Assembly (NCBI GenBank): GCA_023436245.1
Contig: JAEZJZ010000074.1
Span: 1-55,500 of the forward strand
DNA from: Bacillota bacterium
GTDB taxonomy: Bacteria > Bacillota > UBA994 > UBA5500
Direction of reading: 5' to 3'
Length of the DNA: 55,500 nt
The notes below the pieces were generated by a model. It saw nothing but the letters and a program-made list of their open reading frames with translations, made no database searches and was not told the DNA's origin. A program made the translations under genes and the position numbers. Below are positions 41,459 through 49,498 of the stretch, one piece after another. The first letter of the stretch is position 1, and each line of letters starts with the position of its first letter.

Positions 41459-43300
41459 ATGGCGCAGCAAAACACGGACAAGATAAAGTCTATCATTGCC
41501 ACTGACTGCGGTAGTACCACGACCAAAGCCATCCTGATTGAAGAGGTCGATGGTGTCTTCCGCCTCATTTCTCGTGGCGAGGCTCCGACTACAGTTGAGG
41601 CCCCGTTCGAGGATGTGACGATCGGTGTGCGCAACGCCATTCGCGAGATTGAGGAGCTTGTAGGCAAATCATTCTTGCTGGAAAGTGAAGAGCGGGGTGT
41701 CAGAACTCCGCGCAAAGACGAGAAGACTGGTGTTGACATCTATCTATCCACCAGTTCCGCCGGCGGTGGCCTGCAGATGATGGTCGCTGGCGTGGTTAAG
41801 AACATGACGGCTGAGAGTGCCGAGCGCGCCGCTCTCGGTGCTGGTGCAATCGTCATGGACGCCATCGCCATCAACGATGGTCGTCAACCCTATCAGAAGA
41901 TCCAGCGTATCCGTCAGCTCCGTCCTGACATGATCCTCGTATCCGGTGGTATCGACGGTGGTACCATCACCCACGTTGCAGAATTGGCTGAGTTGATCTC
42001 TGCGGCAGAACCACGGCCGCGCCTCGGCATCGGTTTCCAGCTCCCGATCATCTACGCTGGCAACAAAGATGCTCGTAACTACATGAAGGAGATCTTAGGT
42101 GAGAAGACCGACCTTCGTATAGTTGACAACCTTCGCCCAGTGCTCGAGCGTGAGAACCTCGGCCCTGCGCGTCATGAGATTCACAACCTGTTCATGGAGC
42201 ACGTTATGGCTCAGGCCCCTGGTTACAACAAGTTGATGCGTTGGGCTGATGCTCCAATCATGCCTACGCCTGGCGCTGTGGGCCTGATCATCGAGAACAC
42301 CGCCAAGCAGGAGCAAATGTCTGTCGTAGGCGTGGACATCGGTGGTGCGACCACAGACGTGTTCTCCGTGTTCCAAGAGAAGTTTAACCGTACCGTTTCC
42401 GCTAACTTGGGTATGAGCTACAGCATTTGCAACGTACTTACCGAAGCTGGCGTGGACAATATCATGCGCTGGGTGCCGTTTGACATCGACACGGCTGACC
42501 TACGTAACCGTATCCGTAACAAGATGATCCGTCCAACTACCATTCCTCAGACGATTGAGGACCTGGTGATCGAGCAGGCCCTCGCTCGGGAAGCTTTGCG
42601 CTTGGCGTTTGAGCATCACAAGAGCTTGGCCGTTGGTCTCCGCGGTGTACAGCAGGTTCGCGACATCAGCCAGACATTCAATCAGTCCGGCACTGGCGAC
42701 ACGCTGGTCAACGTGATGGATCTCGGCATGATCGTCGGCTCCGGTGGCGTTTTGTCTCATGCCCCGCGCCGCATTCAGTCCGTGCTGATGATGCTCGATG
42801 CTTTCCAGCCAGAGGGCGTCACCGAGTTGACGGTGGACAGCATCTTCATGACCCCGCAGCTCGGCGTGCTTTCTACCATTCATCCGAAGGCTGCTAATGA
42901 CGTATTCCAGCGCGACTGCTTGGTCCGTCTGGGTACGGCCATCGCTCCGGTCGGCACCGCCAAAGAAGGCGAAGCCTGCGTCACCGTCAAGGCTCACCTG
43001 CCTAGTGGCGTGGTTGAGAAGTCCGTTCCTTACGGTAGCATTGATGCCATTCCGTTCGCCGAAGGCAAGTGCGAGGTTGAGGTCATCCCGGCTCGCGGCT
43101 TTGACGTGGGCAAGGGCCGTGGCACCAACATGACCGTGACCATCAACGGCGGTTTGGGCGGCATCATCATCGACGCCCGGGGCCGTCTGCCGATGTACCT
43201 GCCGACTGACACCGAGAACCGCATTCGCAAGCTGATGGAGTGGCTGACCGCTCTGGATGTGTACCCGATGGAATATATTCAGAAGTACAGCAAGAAATAA
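41459..43300 (+). CDS. MutL/GlmL-family actin-like ATPase, copy A
   Basis: This 613-residue protein belongs to the MutL/GlmL family of ASKHA ATPases, known as accessory or reactivating proteins of B12-dependent glutamate and ornithine mutases (not DNA mismatch repair MutL). Phosphate-1 DCGSTTTK is at residues 16-23, phosphate-2 DIGGATTD at 293-300 and the adenosine motif GSGGVLSH at 427-434; SSAGGG and SGGIDGG are also kept. All nucleotide-binding motifs are intact. The ATG at 41459 follows AAGGAGG. Codons are strongly biased to CGT/CGC Arg, as in the ribosomal genes here, suggesting high expression. No mutase gene is nearby. Confidence 0.85.
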   Translation: MAQQNTDKIKSIIATDCGSTTTKAILIEEVDGVFRLISRGEAPTTVEAPFEDVTIGVRNAIREIEELVGKSFLLESEERGVRTPRKDEKTGVDIYLSTSSAGGGLQMMVAGVVKNMTAESAERAALGAGAIVMDAIAINDGRQPYQKIQRIRQLRPDMILVSGGIDGGTITHVAELAELISAAEPRPRLGIGFQLPIIYAGNKDARNYMKEILGEKTDLRIVDNLRPVLERENLGPARHEIHNLFMEHVMAQAPGYNKLMRWADAPIMPTPGAVGLIIENTAKQEQMSVVGVDIGGATTDVFSVFQEKFNRTVSANLGMSYSICNVLTEAGVDNIMRWVPFDIDTADLRNRIRNKMIRPTTIPQTIEDLVIEQALAREALRLAFEHHKSLAVGLRGVQQVRDISQTFNQSGTGDTLVNVMDLGMIVGSGGVLSHAPRRIQSVLMMLDAFQPEGVTELTVDSIFMTPQLGVLSTIHPKAANDVFQRDCLVRLGTAIAPVGTAKEGEACVTVKAHLPSGVVEKSVPYGSIDAIPFAEGKCEVEVIPARGFDVGKGRGTNMTVTINGGLGGIIIDARGRLPMYLPTDTENRIRKLMEWLTALDVYPMEYIQKYSKK

Positions 43301-43325
43301 TTCGCCTACGAAGGGAGTGTAAAAG

Positions 43326-44453
43326 ATGGCTCACGCTTATACCCCAGGTTTGAAAGTTACCGACTCGACCCTCGTTGTCAAGCGCCGCCGCCTCCCCATT
43401 CTAGGCGAGGTGTTGGTGAAGAAGGGCGACAAGGTCACTCCGGATACGATAGTTGCTCGCACCAAGATCCCGGGGGATCCTCAGACTCTGAACGTCGCCA
43501 CCAAGCTCGGCCTGGAGGCTGCTGACGTGCCGGAAGTGATGCTCGTCAAGGAAGGCGACACGGTTAAGAAGGGCGATGTCATCGCGCTGAAGAAGAGCTT
43601 CTTCGGTATGTTCAAGACACCGCTTGAGTCCCCGATCGACGGCACCATTGACAACATCTCCACCATCACTGGCCAGATCACCTTGCGTGGACCGGCTATC
43701 CCGATCGAGATTCACGCTTATGTTCGTGGCACTGTGGATGAAGTGCTCGATCGTGAAGGCGTCGTCATTTCGACCCCGGCTGCTCTCATTCAGGGCATCT
43801 TCGGCGTCGGCGGCGAGCGCCAGGGTGAGTTGAAGATGATTGCCAAGGATCCGGGCGAAGTGCTGACCGGCGACAAGATCACCGCTGACATGAAGGGCAA
43901 GATCGTAGTTGGCGGCTCTTTGGTCACAGTCGACGCCATTCGCAAGGGTGCCGAAATCGGTGTTGCCGGTCTCGTCGCTGGTGGAATCATCGACAAGGAC
44001 CTGATCGAGTTCCTCGGCTATGACATCGGCGTCGCTATCACCGGTCAGGAAGACATCAACCTGTCTATCATCTTGACCGAGGGATTCGGCCAGATTCGCA
44101 TGGCAGACAAAACATTCCACCTGTTGCAGAAGTTGGACGGCAAGATCGCATCCATCAACGGTGCTACCCAAATCCGTGCCGGCGTTATGCGTCCGGAGAT
44201 CATCGTGGCCATGGATCAGCTGAAGTCTGTCAAGGAGTTCAGTGATGAGGCTTCCGAGGGTGGTATGGCCATCGGCACACATCTCCGCATCATCCGCGAA
44301 CCTTGGTTCGGCCAGCTGGCCACCGTCGTGGAGTTGCCTCCGGAATTGAACGTGATCGAGTCCGGATCCAAGGCCCGCGTGCTGGTTGCTGAGTTGAAGG
44401 ATGGCAGCAGGGTGACCATTCCTCGCGCTAACGTCGAGTTGATCGAGGAGTAA
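43326..44453 (+). CDS. Barrel-sandwich/KOW-like partner protein, copy A (hypothetical)
   Basis: The 375-residue protein follows the ATPase by 25 bp. It has two repeats like barrel-sandwich hybrid halves (GEVLVKKGDKVTPDTIVART near residue 28 and VKEGDTVKKGDVIALKKS near 77, followed by SPIDGTIDNIS). A conserved middle (LIQGIFGVGGERQGEL, GVAGLVAGGIIDKD, LILTEGFG) is followed by a C-terminal KOW/SH3-like segment (LRIIREPWFGQLATVVELP...VTIPRANVELIEE). No biotin (AMKM) or lipoyl lysine motif is present. Two paralogues lie downstream. I know no characterised homologue. Confidence 0.75.
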   Translation: MAHAYTPGLKVTDSTLVVKRRRLPILGEVLVKKGDKVTPDTIVARTKIPGDPQTLNVATKLGLEAADVPEVMLVKEGDTVKKGDVIALKKSFFGMFKTPLESPIDGTIDNISTITGQITLRGPAIPIEIHAYVRGTVDEVLDREGVVISTPAALIQGIFGVGGERQGELKMIAKDPGEVLTGDKITADMKGKIVVGGSLVTVDAIRKGAEIGVAGLVAGGIIDKDLIEFLGYDIGVAITGQEDINLSIILTEGFGQIRMADKTFHLLQKLDGKIASINGATQIRAGVMRPEIIVAMDQLKSVKEFSDEASEGGMAIGTHLRIIREPWFGQLATVVELPPELNVIESGSKARVLVAELKDGSRVTIPRANVELIEE

Positions 44454-44470
44454 ACCTGATCGGCTGACAA

Positions 44471-44503
44471 AGAACCGAGACGATTGTCTCGGTTCTTTTT
44501 TTG
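44471..44503 (+). terminator. Terminator between modules A and B
   Basis: AGAACCGAGAC/GTCTCGGTTCT with loop GATT is followed by seven T residues, so modules A and B are separate transcripts or differ in level. Confidence 0.92.
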
Positions 44504-44573
44504 TCCGCTCGGATAACCAGGCACCCTCACCCATAGATCTTCTTAGGAGAACTATTCTAGCGAGAAGGTGCAT

Positions 44574-46013
44574 ATGGTGGCTCCCATTGCGGATCATGAG
44601 GCTCTTCGTTTGGTGGCAATTGGACCGGAGACGGACTTGACCGGATGGTGCGCGGAGCAGTGCTTGCTCGGCACTGGCATGGCCCTGCTGGATGTGCTGG
44701 CCACTGACGACGGGCGGCGGCGGGTGGAGCAGGCGCAGCGACTGATTGAGTTGTCGCCGGACGTTGTGCTTTTCACTGGTGGCATGGAGGGCGGGGACAA
44801 CACCTGGTTGGCTCCCATGCTGGACCTGCTGCTCGCGGTGCGCGGCAGACTGTCTCCACATGTTGTCTACGCGGGCAACTCGCAGGCTGCGCCGTTGGTT
44901 CTCGGGTTGCTGGGAGGCGAGGTTCAGGTCTTGCCCAATGCGTATCCTGAGCCGGATGCCGTACAGTTTGCCCCGGTGCGAGCGGCTCTTGCCGCTCTGG
45001 CCGAGGCACGCCAGATGGAGAGTCATCCGCATGCTGTGTTCCTCAGGCACGCTCTCGAGTGCATCGGAGAGGCGCCGCCGTCGGAACCCCCTGTCTCTCA
45101 GCTGTTGGTTCATTTGGGGAGTTCGGCTGTGCTGATAGCAAGCAGGCGAGGCGGACTAGAAAGCCGCACCACCTGCCCGTTAGGGTTAGGCAAGGGTTTG
45201 CTGGCCGCTGCCGAACGTGTGGATATCGAACGACTGGCACGCCAGCTCGGCCGGCCGCTGGACCGGGTGGAGTGGTTGGATTACTGCGGCAACCGTTCGC
45301 TTCTGCCGACCTACCCTCCACCTGCGTCAGAGCTTCCTCTGTTACGGGCCGTCGCTGGCGAGCTGTTGCATGTGACGTTGGCTGATCACCTCACCTTGCA
45401 CCCGGAAGAACGACCGGAGCCGCTGAGTATACGCTGGGGGGAGAAGCTAGGCCCATCCCCCCCCCCAACCGTCAGACCGACGCAGCTGATTGTCGGCGGC
45501 GAATGGCTGAGTTGCCTGACGGAAACGCCCGCACAGTTGGTCGCTATCCTGCTCAACGGATTGCAGCCGGAGGGGATTACCGAGCTACACCGAGTTACTG
45601 CCGCTGGGGAACTGCCCTTTCCCCAATCGCCGACATCCCGGTCGGGAAGCATGTCGCCTGAAGTGAAGCTGCTTGCTACTGCTATCTGCCCCGTTGGCCT
45701 GCCCGCTAATGGGCGCGCAGCCCTGACCTTGCAGATTAAGGCGGGGAAGCAGCGCCTGGTTGTGCGCTCAGGCGAGCAAGCGACACTGGACTTTGCCCAG
45801 GGTAAATCCCTGGAGATAGAGATACAGCCCTCGCGCGAGGTTGATCTGGGTGCCGGACCGGGGCGCACCGTCAGACGCACCGTGAGCGGCGGAGTGGTTG
45901 GCCTGGTCATCGATTGCCGGGGGCGCCGACCACTGCCGCTTCCCGACCATCCATCCGGAGAGAACGCAAGTAGCCGCTTCGGCCGGCGAAAAGAGGGGAG
46001 GCCGGCTAGATGA
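44574..46013 (+). CDS. Degenerate MutL/GlmL-like protein, copy B (pseudo-ATPase)
   Basis: This 479-residue paralogue aligns with copies A and C only from the region after SSAGGG onwards. The N-terminal part with DCGSTTTK is absent, phosphate-2 DIGGATTD is replaced by HLGSSAVL (180-187) and GSGGVLSH by VGGEWLSC (307-314). TGGMEGG, YAGN, LQPEGITEL, AICPVGLP and the C-terminal VGLVIDCRGR are kept, proving common origin. It should not bind ATP in the normal way. The frame is open throughout, which argues for a retained role, although a run of ten C (45457-45466) lies inside. The ATG at 44574 follows GAGAAGG; GTG 44577 is possible. Confidence 0.75.
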   Translation: MVAPIADHEALRLVAIGPETDLTGWCAEQCLLGTGMALLDVLATDDGRRRVEQAQRLIELSPDVVLFTGGMEGGDNTWLAPMLDLLLAVRGRLSPHVVYAGNSQAAPLVLGLLGGEVQVLPNAYPEPDAVQFAPVRAALAALAEARQMESHPHAVFLRHALECIGEAPPSEPPVSQLLVHLGSSAVLIASRRGGLESRTTCPLGLGKGLLAAAERVDIERLARQLGRPLDRVEWLDYCGNRSLLPTYPPPASELPLLRAVAGELLHVTLADHLTLHPEERPEPLSIRWGEKLGPSPPPTVRPTQLIVGGEWLSCLTETPAQLVAILLNGLQPEGITELHRVTAAGELPFPQSPTSRSGSMSPEVKLLATAICPVGLPANGRAALTLQIKAGKQRLVVRSGEQATLDFAQGKSLEIEIQPSREVDLGAGPGRTVRRTVSGGVVGLVIDCRGRRPLPLPDHPSGENASSRFGRRKEGRPAR

Positions 46014-47101
46014 CTGGTATTCCAGTCCTTGACGAGGAACATGCCCGCGGTTCAGTCTCGCTATCGCGCCTATCGCCCGTGCCCGGCCGCGTCCTGGTGC
46101 AGAGTGGTGACGAAGTGCATCCAGAACTGATTCTGGCTGAGGCAGACTTGACCCCCGGAGTGCGGTGGACGGTGCCTGCGAGTGAGCAGTTGGCGCTCTC
46201 CCCCTCACGACTGCCGGAGGCGCTTCTGGTTAGGCCTGGTGATCGCGTGCAGAGGTCAGACGCCCTGGCGGAAGTGGCCGGACGTCCCAAGCGCATCTGC
46301 CGATCCCCCGTCACTGGGGTAGTGGAGCAGATAGACTTCGTGCTGGGACAGCTGAAGGTGCGAGAGACGGGAGCGCAACTTGTGCTGCCAATCCGCATTT
46401 CCGTAGCGGAGCATCTCGGTTGCTCACGCCGCGACCTGCCTGCCCTCATCCATCGCTGCGCCGGAGCAACTGTGCGTCGCGGGGAGCTGCTTGCGGGTAG
46501 CTTTCCGGGTCCGCTGCTGTTCGCCCCGGTGACGGGAACGTTGCAGAAGGTTGATTGCAGCACAGGGGAGATCGCGATTGCTCCCGCCCGGGAGCTATGG
46601 CGGTTGCCAGCCGCAGTACCCGGCGTGGTTGATAGCATCATTCCTAATCAGGGGTGTGTCCTCCGCTCTCGGGCCGATACCTTCCGAGGGCTGTGCCGTC
46701 TCGGTGGGGAGGCTTACGGCAGGCTGCGGACGGTTGCTGCTGCGCGTGGCCGGCTGGTCGAGCCAGAGCAGATTACTGGGGCGATGGCTGGACAGGTGGT
46801 TGTGATCAGCTCCCTGCTCACTGGTGAGACACTCCATCAGGCCCAGGTACAAGGGGTTTCCGCAATCGTTGCCGGTGGCGCCCACCTGTCCGCCTTGCTG
46901 CAGGCAGTCGGAATCAGTCGCCTTGCTTCGGCCCTGCAGGCCGAATCACTTGGCATCTCTGTATTGCTTCTAGCCGGCTTCGGCGATGCGCCCATGCATG
47001 AGGACCTCTTCTCCCGGCTCGAGTCCCTCGCCGGACGACACGCCTTCATCTCCGGGCAGCAGCCGGAGTTGCTGGTCTTTCACCGCGGGCGCAGGTGCTA
47101 G
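46010..47101 (+). CDS. Barrel-sandwich partner protein, copy B (hypothetical)
   Basis: The 363-residue protein overlaps the pseudo-ATPase gene by four bases. It keeps the two barrel-sandwich-like halves (GRVLVQSGDEVHPELILAEA and LLVRPGDRVQRSDALAEV, then SPVTGVVEQIDF) and the central GVSAIVAGGAHLSALL, corresponding to GVAGLVAGG in copy A. The C-terminal KOW-like segment of A and C is absent; it ends in SGQQPELLVFHRGRRC. It is the most diverged of the three and parallels the degeneration of its ATPase partner. Confidence 0.68.
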   Translation: MTGIPVLDEEHARGSVSLSRLSPVPGRVLVQSGDEVHPELILAEADLTPGVRWTVPASEQLALSPSRLPEALLVRPGDRVQRSDALAEVAGRPKRICRSPVTGVVEQIDFVLGQLKVRETGAQLVLPIRISVAEHLGCSRRDLPALIHRCAGATVRRGELLAGSFPGPLLFAPVTGTLQKVDCSTGEIAIAPARELWRLPAAVPGVVDSIIPNQGCVLRSRADTFRGLCRLGGEAYGRLRTVAAARGRLVEPEQITGAMAGQVVVISSLLTGETLHQAQVQGVSAIVAGGAHLSALLQAVGISRLASALQAESLGISVLLLAGFGDAPMHEDLFSRLESLAGRHAFISGQQPELLVFHRGRRC

Positions 47102-47195
47102 GAAAGCGCCTGGTATTGTCTTGACCGGGTTTCGGCTGTATAACAGCTGTGGGCGGGGGCATAATAACTGAGAATAATCTCTTGGGAGGTGTCTC

Positions 47196-47510
47196 ATGTT
47201 CAGTTGGCCCCCCCTCCACGAGACGACGCCGGAACTGGCCGACCAACGCATTGAGCAGGCAGCCAGATTGGTGCAGCGCTACGGCATGGAAGTGCCCGCC
47301 GTCTTCCTGCTGGAGATGAGCAAACCTGTCTCCTTCGTGGCGGGCTCCGCCGTGCACATGGCCAGCCCCTTGATCGGCCACTTGTTGCTGCAGGAAGAAC
47401 TGATGACCGACTATGCGAACATTCTCTCTGATCGCAAGTTGCTGGAACGACTGATTTGTCGCATTGAGGAACTGGCTAAGGAGACAAATGAGAAGCGCAG
47501 ACGCAGATAG
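47196..47510 (+). CDS. Small SKPVSF-motif protein, copy C (hypothetical)
   Basis: The 104-residue paralogue of the protein at 40715 has the same hydrophobic core (RYGMEVPAVFLLEMSKPVSF, residues 28-47, then SPLIGHLLLQEELMTDYANILSDR) but a much shorter basic tail. The ATG follows GGGAGGTG. As for copy A, it is followed by a terminator and then a MutL-like gene, so the order small gene, terminator, ATPase, partner is repeated. Confidence 0.7.
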   Translation: MFSWPPLHETTPELADQRIEQAARLVQRYGMEVPAVFLLEMSKPVSFVAGSAVHMASPLIGHLLLQEELMTDYANILSDRKLLERLICRIEELAKETNEKRRRR

Positions 47511-47539
47511 CCGCCCGGGGTTTTCCCGGGCGCTTTTTT
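47511..47539 (+). terminator. Terminator after small protein C
   Basis: A GCCCGGG/CCCGGGC stem (47513-47519 and 47525-47531) is followed by GCTTTTTT. Confidence 0.9.
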
Positions 47540-47581
47540 GATCCCCGCAATTTTCTGTTCAGCACCGCACGATCTTGTTCA

Positions 47582-47607
47582 CTTTTACCCTTAAGTAGGG
47601 TCAAAAG
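47582..47607. promoter_or_regulatory. Operator-like palindrome upstream of mutL-like copy C
   Basis: CTTTTACCCTTAAGTAGGG continues as TCAAAAG: ACCCT/AGGGT arms around TTAAG/AGT with outer CTTTT/AAAAG, an almost perfect 25-bp dyad 65 bp before the gene. It is absent from the other two modules. It could be the target of a regulator, possibly the response regulator encoded downstream (inference). Confidence 0.5.
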
Positions 47608-47671
47608 CCGCTTTCTCATATATCATAGAGTTGATAACTAACGTCTTGGGGCAGAACGAGGAGTGAGAGAG

Positions 47672-49498
47672 ATGCGGCGCTTCCTGGCGGTCGATTGCGG
47701 CAGTACCACAACCAAGGCGACACTGTTTTCCGAGTTGCCATCCGGTCAGATTTGCCTGGCTGCCCGGGCGGAAGCCCCCACTACCGTGGAAGCTCCAGTT
47801 GAGGATGTGACCTACGGAGTGCGGGCTGCTGTGGCAGAGCTGGAGCGGATGCTGGATATCGTCCTGCAAGACGAGCACGGCGTCTTCTCGCACCGTCGTG
47901 GTGATGATGGGGTGGATGGCTTCTTTGCCACCAGCAGTGCCGGTGGCGGCCTGCAGATGGTAGTAGCAGGCGTGATGAAGAACCTCACTGCCGTCAGTGC
48001 CGAAAGAGCCGCCTTGGGCGCGGGCGCCATCGTGGCCGACGTGATCGCCATTGATGACGGTAGGCTCCCGCATGAGCGCTTGCAGCGAATCTTTGAGTTG
48101 AGACCGGATATGGTGCTGATCTCCGGCGGCGTGGACGGCGGTAACATCGCTCATGTTGTGCAGTTGGGTGAACTGTTCTACGCGGCCGGCATCCGTCCGC
48201 GGTACGCGCCCAATTCCCGCTTGCCGATCATCTTTGCGGGCAATGTGCAAGCCAGGCAGTATATCTCCGATGTGCTGGGCGGCAGAGCTGACCTCAGGCT
48301 GGTGGAGAACTTGCGGCCAGTGATGGAACAGGAAAACAGCGGTCCAGCCCGGGCTGAGATCCAAGAGACCTTCATGAATCATGTGATGGTGCACGCTCCC
48401 GAGTATCGGCGACTGACGGAATGGGTGAGTCAGCCGATTCTCCCCACTCCTGCCGCTGTCAGCAGGGCGCTGCAGCGCTTTGCCAGCGATCGCGGGCAGA
48501 ACATAGTGGCCTGCGACATCGGCGGCGCAACCACCGACGTTTTTTCTGTGATCAACGGCAACCTGAACCGCACAGTCAGCGCCAACCTGGGCATGAGCTA
48601 CAGCATCAACAACGTGCTGGCTCAGGTCGGTCTGGCTGAGGCTCTCAGTTTGATCCCATTTCCTCTGGACGAGAACGAACTGCAGGATCTGTTGGCCAAC
48701 AAGATGGTTCGCCCAACCTCGCTGCCGGAAACGGTCAGCGACCTGCTGATTGAGCAAGCGATGGCTGTCTGCGCCATTCGCCTCTCTTTGCAGCAGCACG
48801 AACAGTTGGTCACGGAGCTGCGCGGCACCCACATTCGCCGCATGGTGGACGAGATCTTTGATCAGCAAGCCAAACGCAACTCCAAAGTCAGCCTGCTCGC
48901 TATTGACGCGATCATCGGCAGCGGGAGTGTGCTGTCTCTGGCGCCTCGCCGGGGACAGGCGTTTGTGATGCTGTTGGATGCCTTTCTTCCCCAGGGCGTT
49001 ACTGACATCTATCTGGACAGCCACTTCCTGCTGCCACACGTCGGCGCTATCGCCAGCGTGCAGCCGGAAGTCGCCTGGGACATTCTGCACCGCCTGAGCA
49101 TTCTGCACCTTGGGGTGGTCGTGGCGCCGGTTGGAACGCTTTCGCCGCGGCACAGTGTGCTCGGACGAGTGGAGATCACCTGCTCTGGCGTCAAGCAGAC
49201 TTTTCACATTCAGGCAGGTGAGTTGATCAGGATCACCCTGCCAGCTGAGCCCTGTGAGTTAGTCGTCACCCCGGCCGCCGGGCTGAATGTGGGAGCGGGA
49301 CCGAACCGTGCCCTGCATCGGCGGATTCAGGGTGGTCTTTGTGGACTGCTGCTGGATGGGCGAGGTAGGCCATTGTCGCTCCCTAAATCAGAGGCAGAGA
49401 GACATCGCCAAATCATCGATGCCTATCGAGCAGTGGACGCTTTCCCCGAGGAGATACTGCAGGACTTCGCCAGGAGAGGGGGAGCCGTAGATGCCTAG
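47672..49498 (+). CDS. MutL/GlmL-family actin-like ATPase, copy C
   Basis: This 608-residue protein is closely similar to copy A along its whole length. Phosphate-1 DCGSTTTK (residues 8-15), ACDIGGATTDVFSV and the adenosine motif IIGSGSVLSLAPR are intact, as are EAPTTVEAP-EDVT and RTVSANLGMSYSI. It should be an active ATPase. Codon use is less biased than copy A (more AGG/CGG), suggesting lower or conditional expression. ATG 47672 lies 8 bases after GAGGAG; GTG 47663 is inside the Shine-Dalgarno. It overlaps its partner gene by eight bases. Confidence 0.85.
   Translation: MRRFLAVDCGSTTTKATLFSELPSGQICLAARAEAPTTVEAPVEDVTYGVRAAVAELERMLDIVLQDEHGVFSHRRGDDGVDGFFATSSAGGGLQMVVAGVMKNLTAVSAERAALGAGAIVADVIAIDDGRLPHERLQRIFELRPDMVLISGGVDGGNIAHVVQLGELFYAAGIRPRYAPNSRLPIIFAGNVQARQYISDVLGGRADLRLVENLRPVMEQENSGPARAEIQETFMNHVMVHAPEYRRLTEWVSQPILPTPAAVSRALQRFASDRGQNIVACDIGGATTDVFSVINGNLNRTVSANLGMSYSINNVLAQVGLAEALSLIPFPLDENELQDLLANKMVRPTSLPETVSDLLIEQAMAVCAIRLSLQQHEQLVTELRGTHIRRMVDEIFDQQAKRNSKVSLLAIDAIIGSGSVLSLAPRRGQAFVMLLDAFLPQGVTDIYLDSHFLLPHVGAIASVQPEVAWDILHRLSILHLGVVVAPVGTLSPRHSVLGRVEITCSGVKQTFHIQAGELIRITLPAEPCELVVTPAAGLNVGAGPNRALHRRIQGGLCGLLLDGRGRPLSLPKSEAERHRQIIDAYRAVDAFPEEILQDFARRGGAVDA

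Noticed and set aside
41459..43300. DNA mismatch-repair MutL
   Set aside because: The shared name is a coincidence. The protein has actin-like ASKHA motifs (DCGSTTTK, DIGGATTD) and none of the GHKL ATPase motifs of mismatch-repair MutL.
43326..44453. Biotin or lipoyl carrier protein
   Set aside because: The barrel-sandwich-like halves lack the AMKM or DKA lysine motif needed for modification.
43401..45113. 570-codon open frame on the minus strand
   Set aside because: It lies antisense to the partner gene A and the pseudo-ATPase gene, has low-complexity His/Gln/Arg-rich composition and no domain; it is a by-product of GC-rich codon usage.
47591..49207. 538-codon open frame on the minus strand
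   Set aside because: It is antisense to mutL-like copy C, which has intact conserved motifs and a ribosome-binding site; the antisense product is His/Gln-rich without any family signature.
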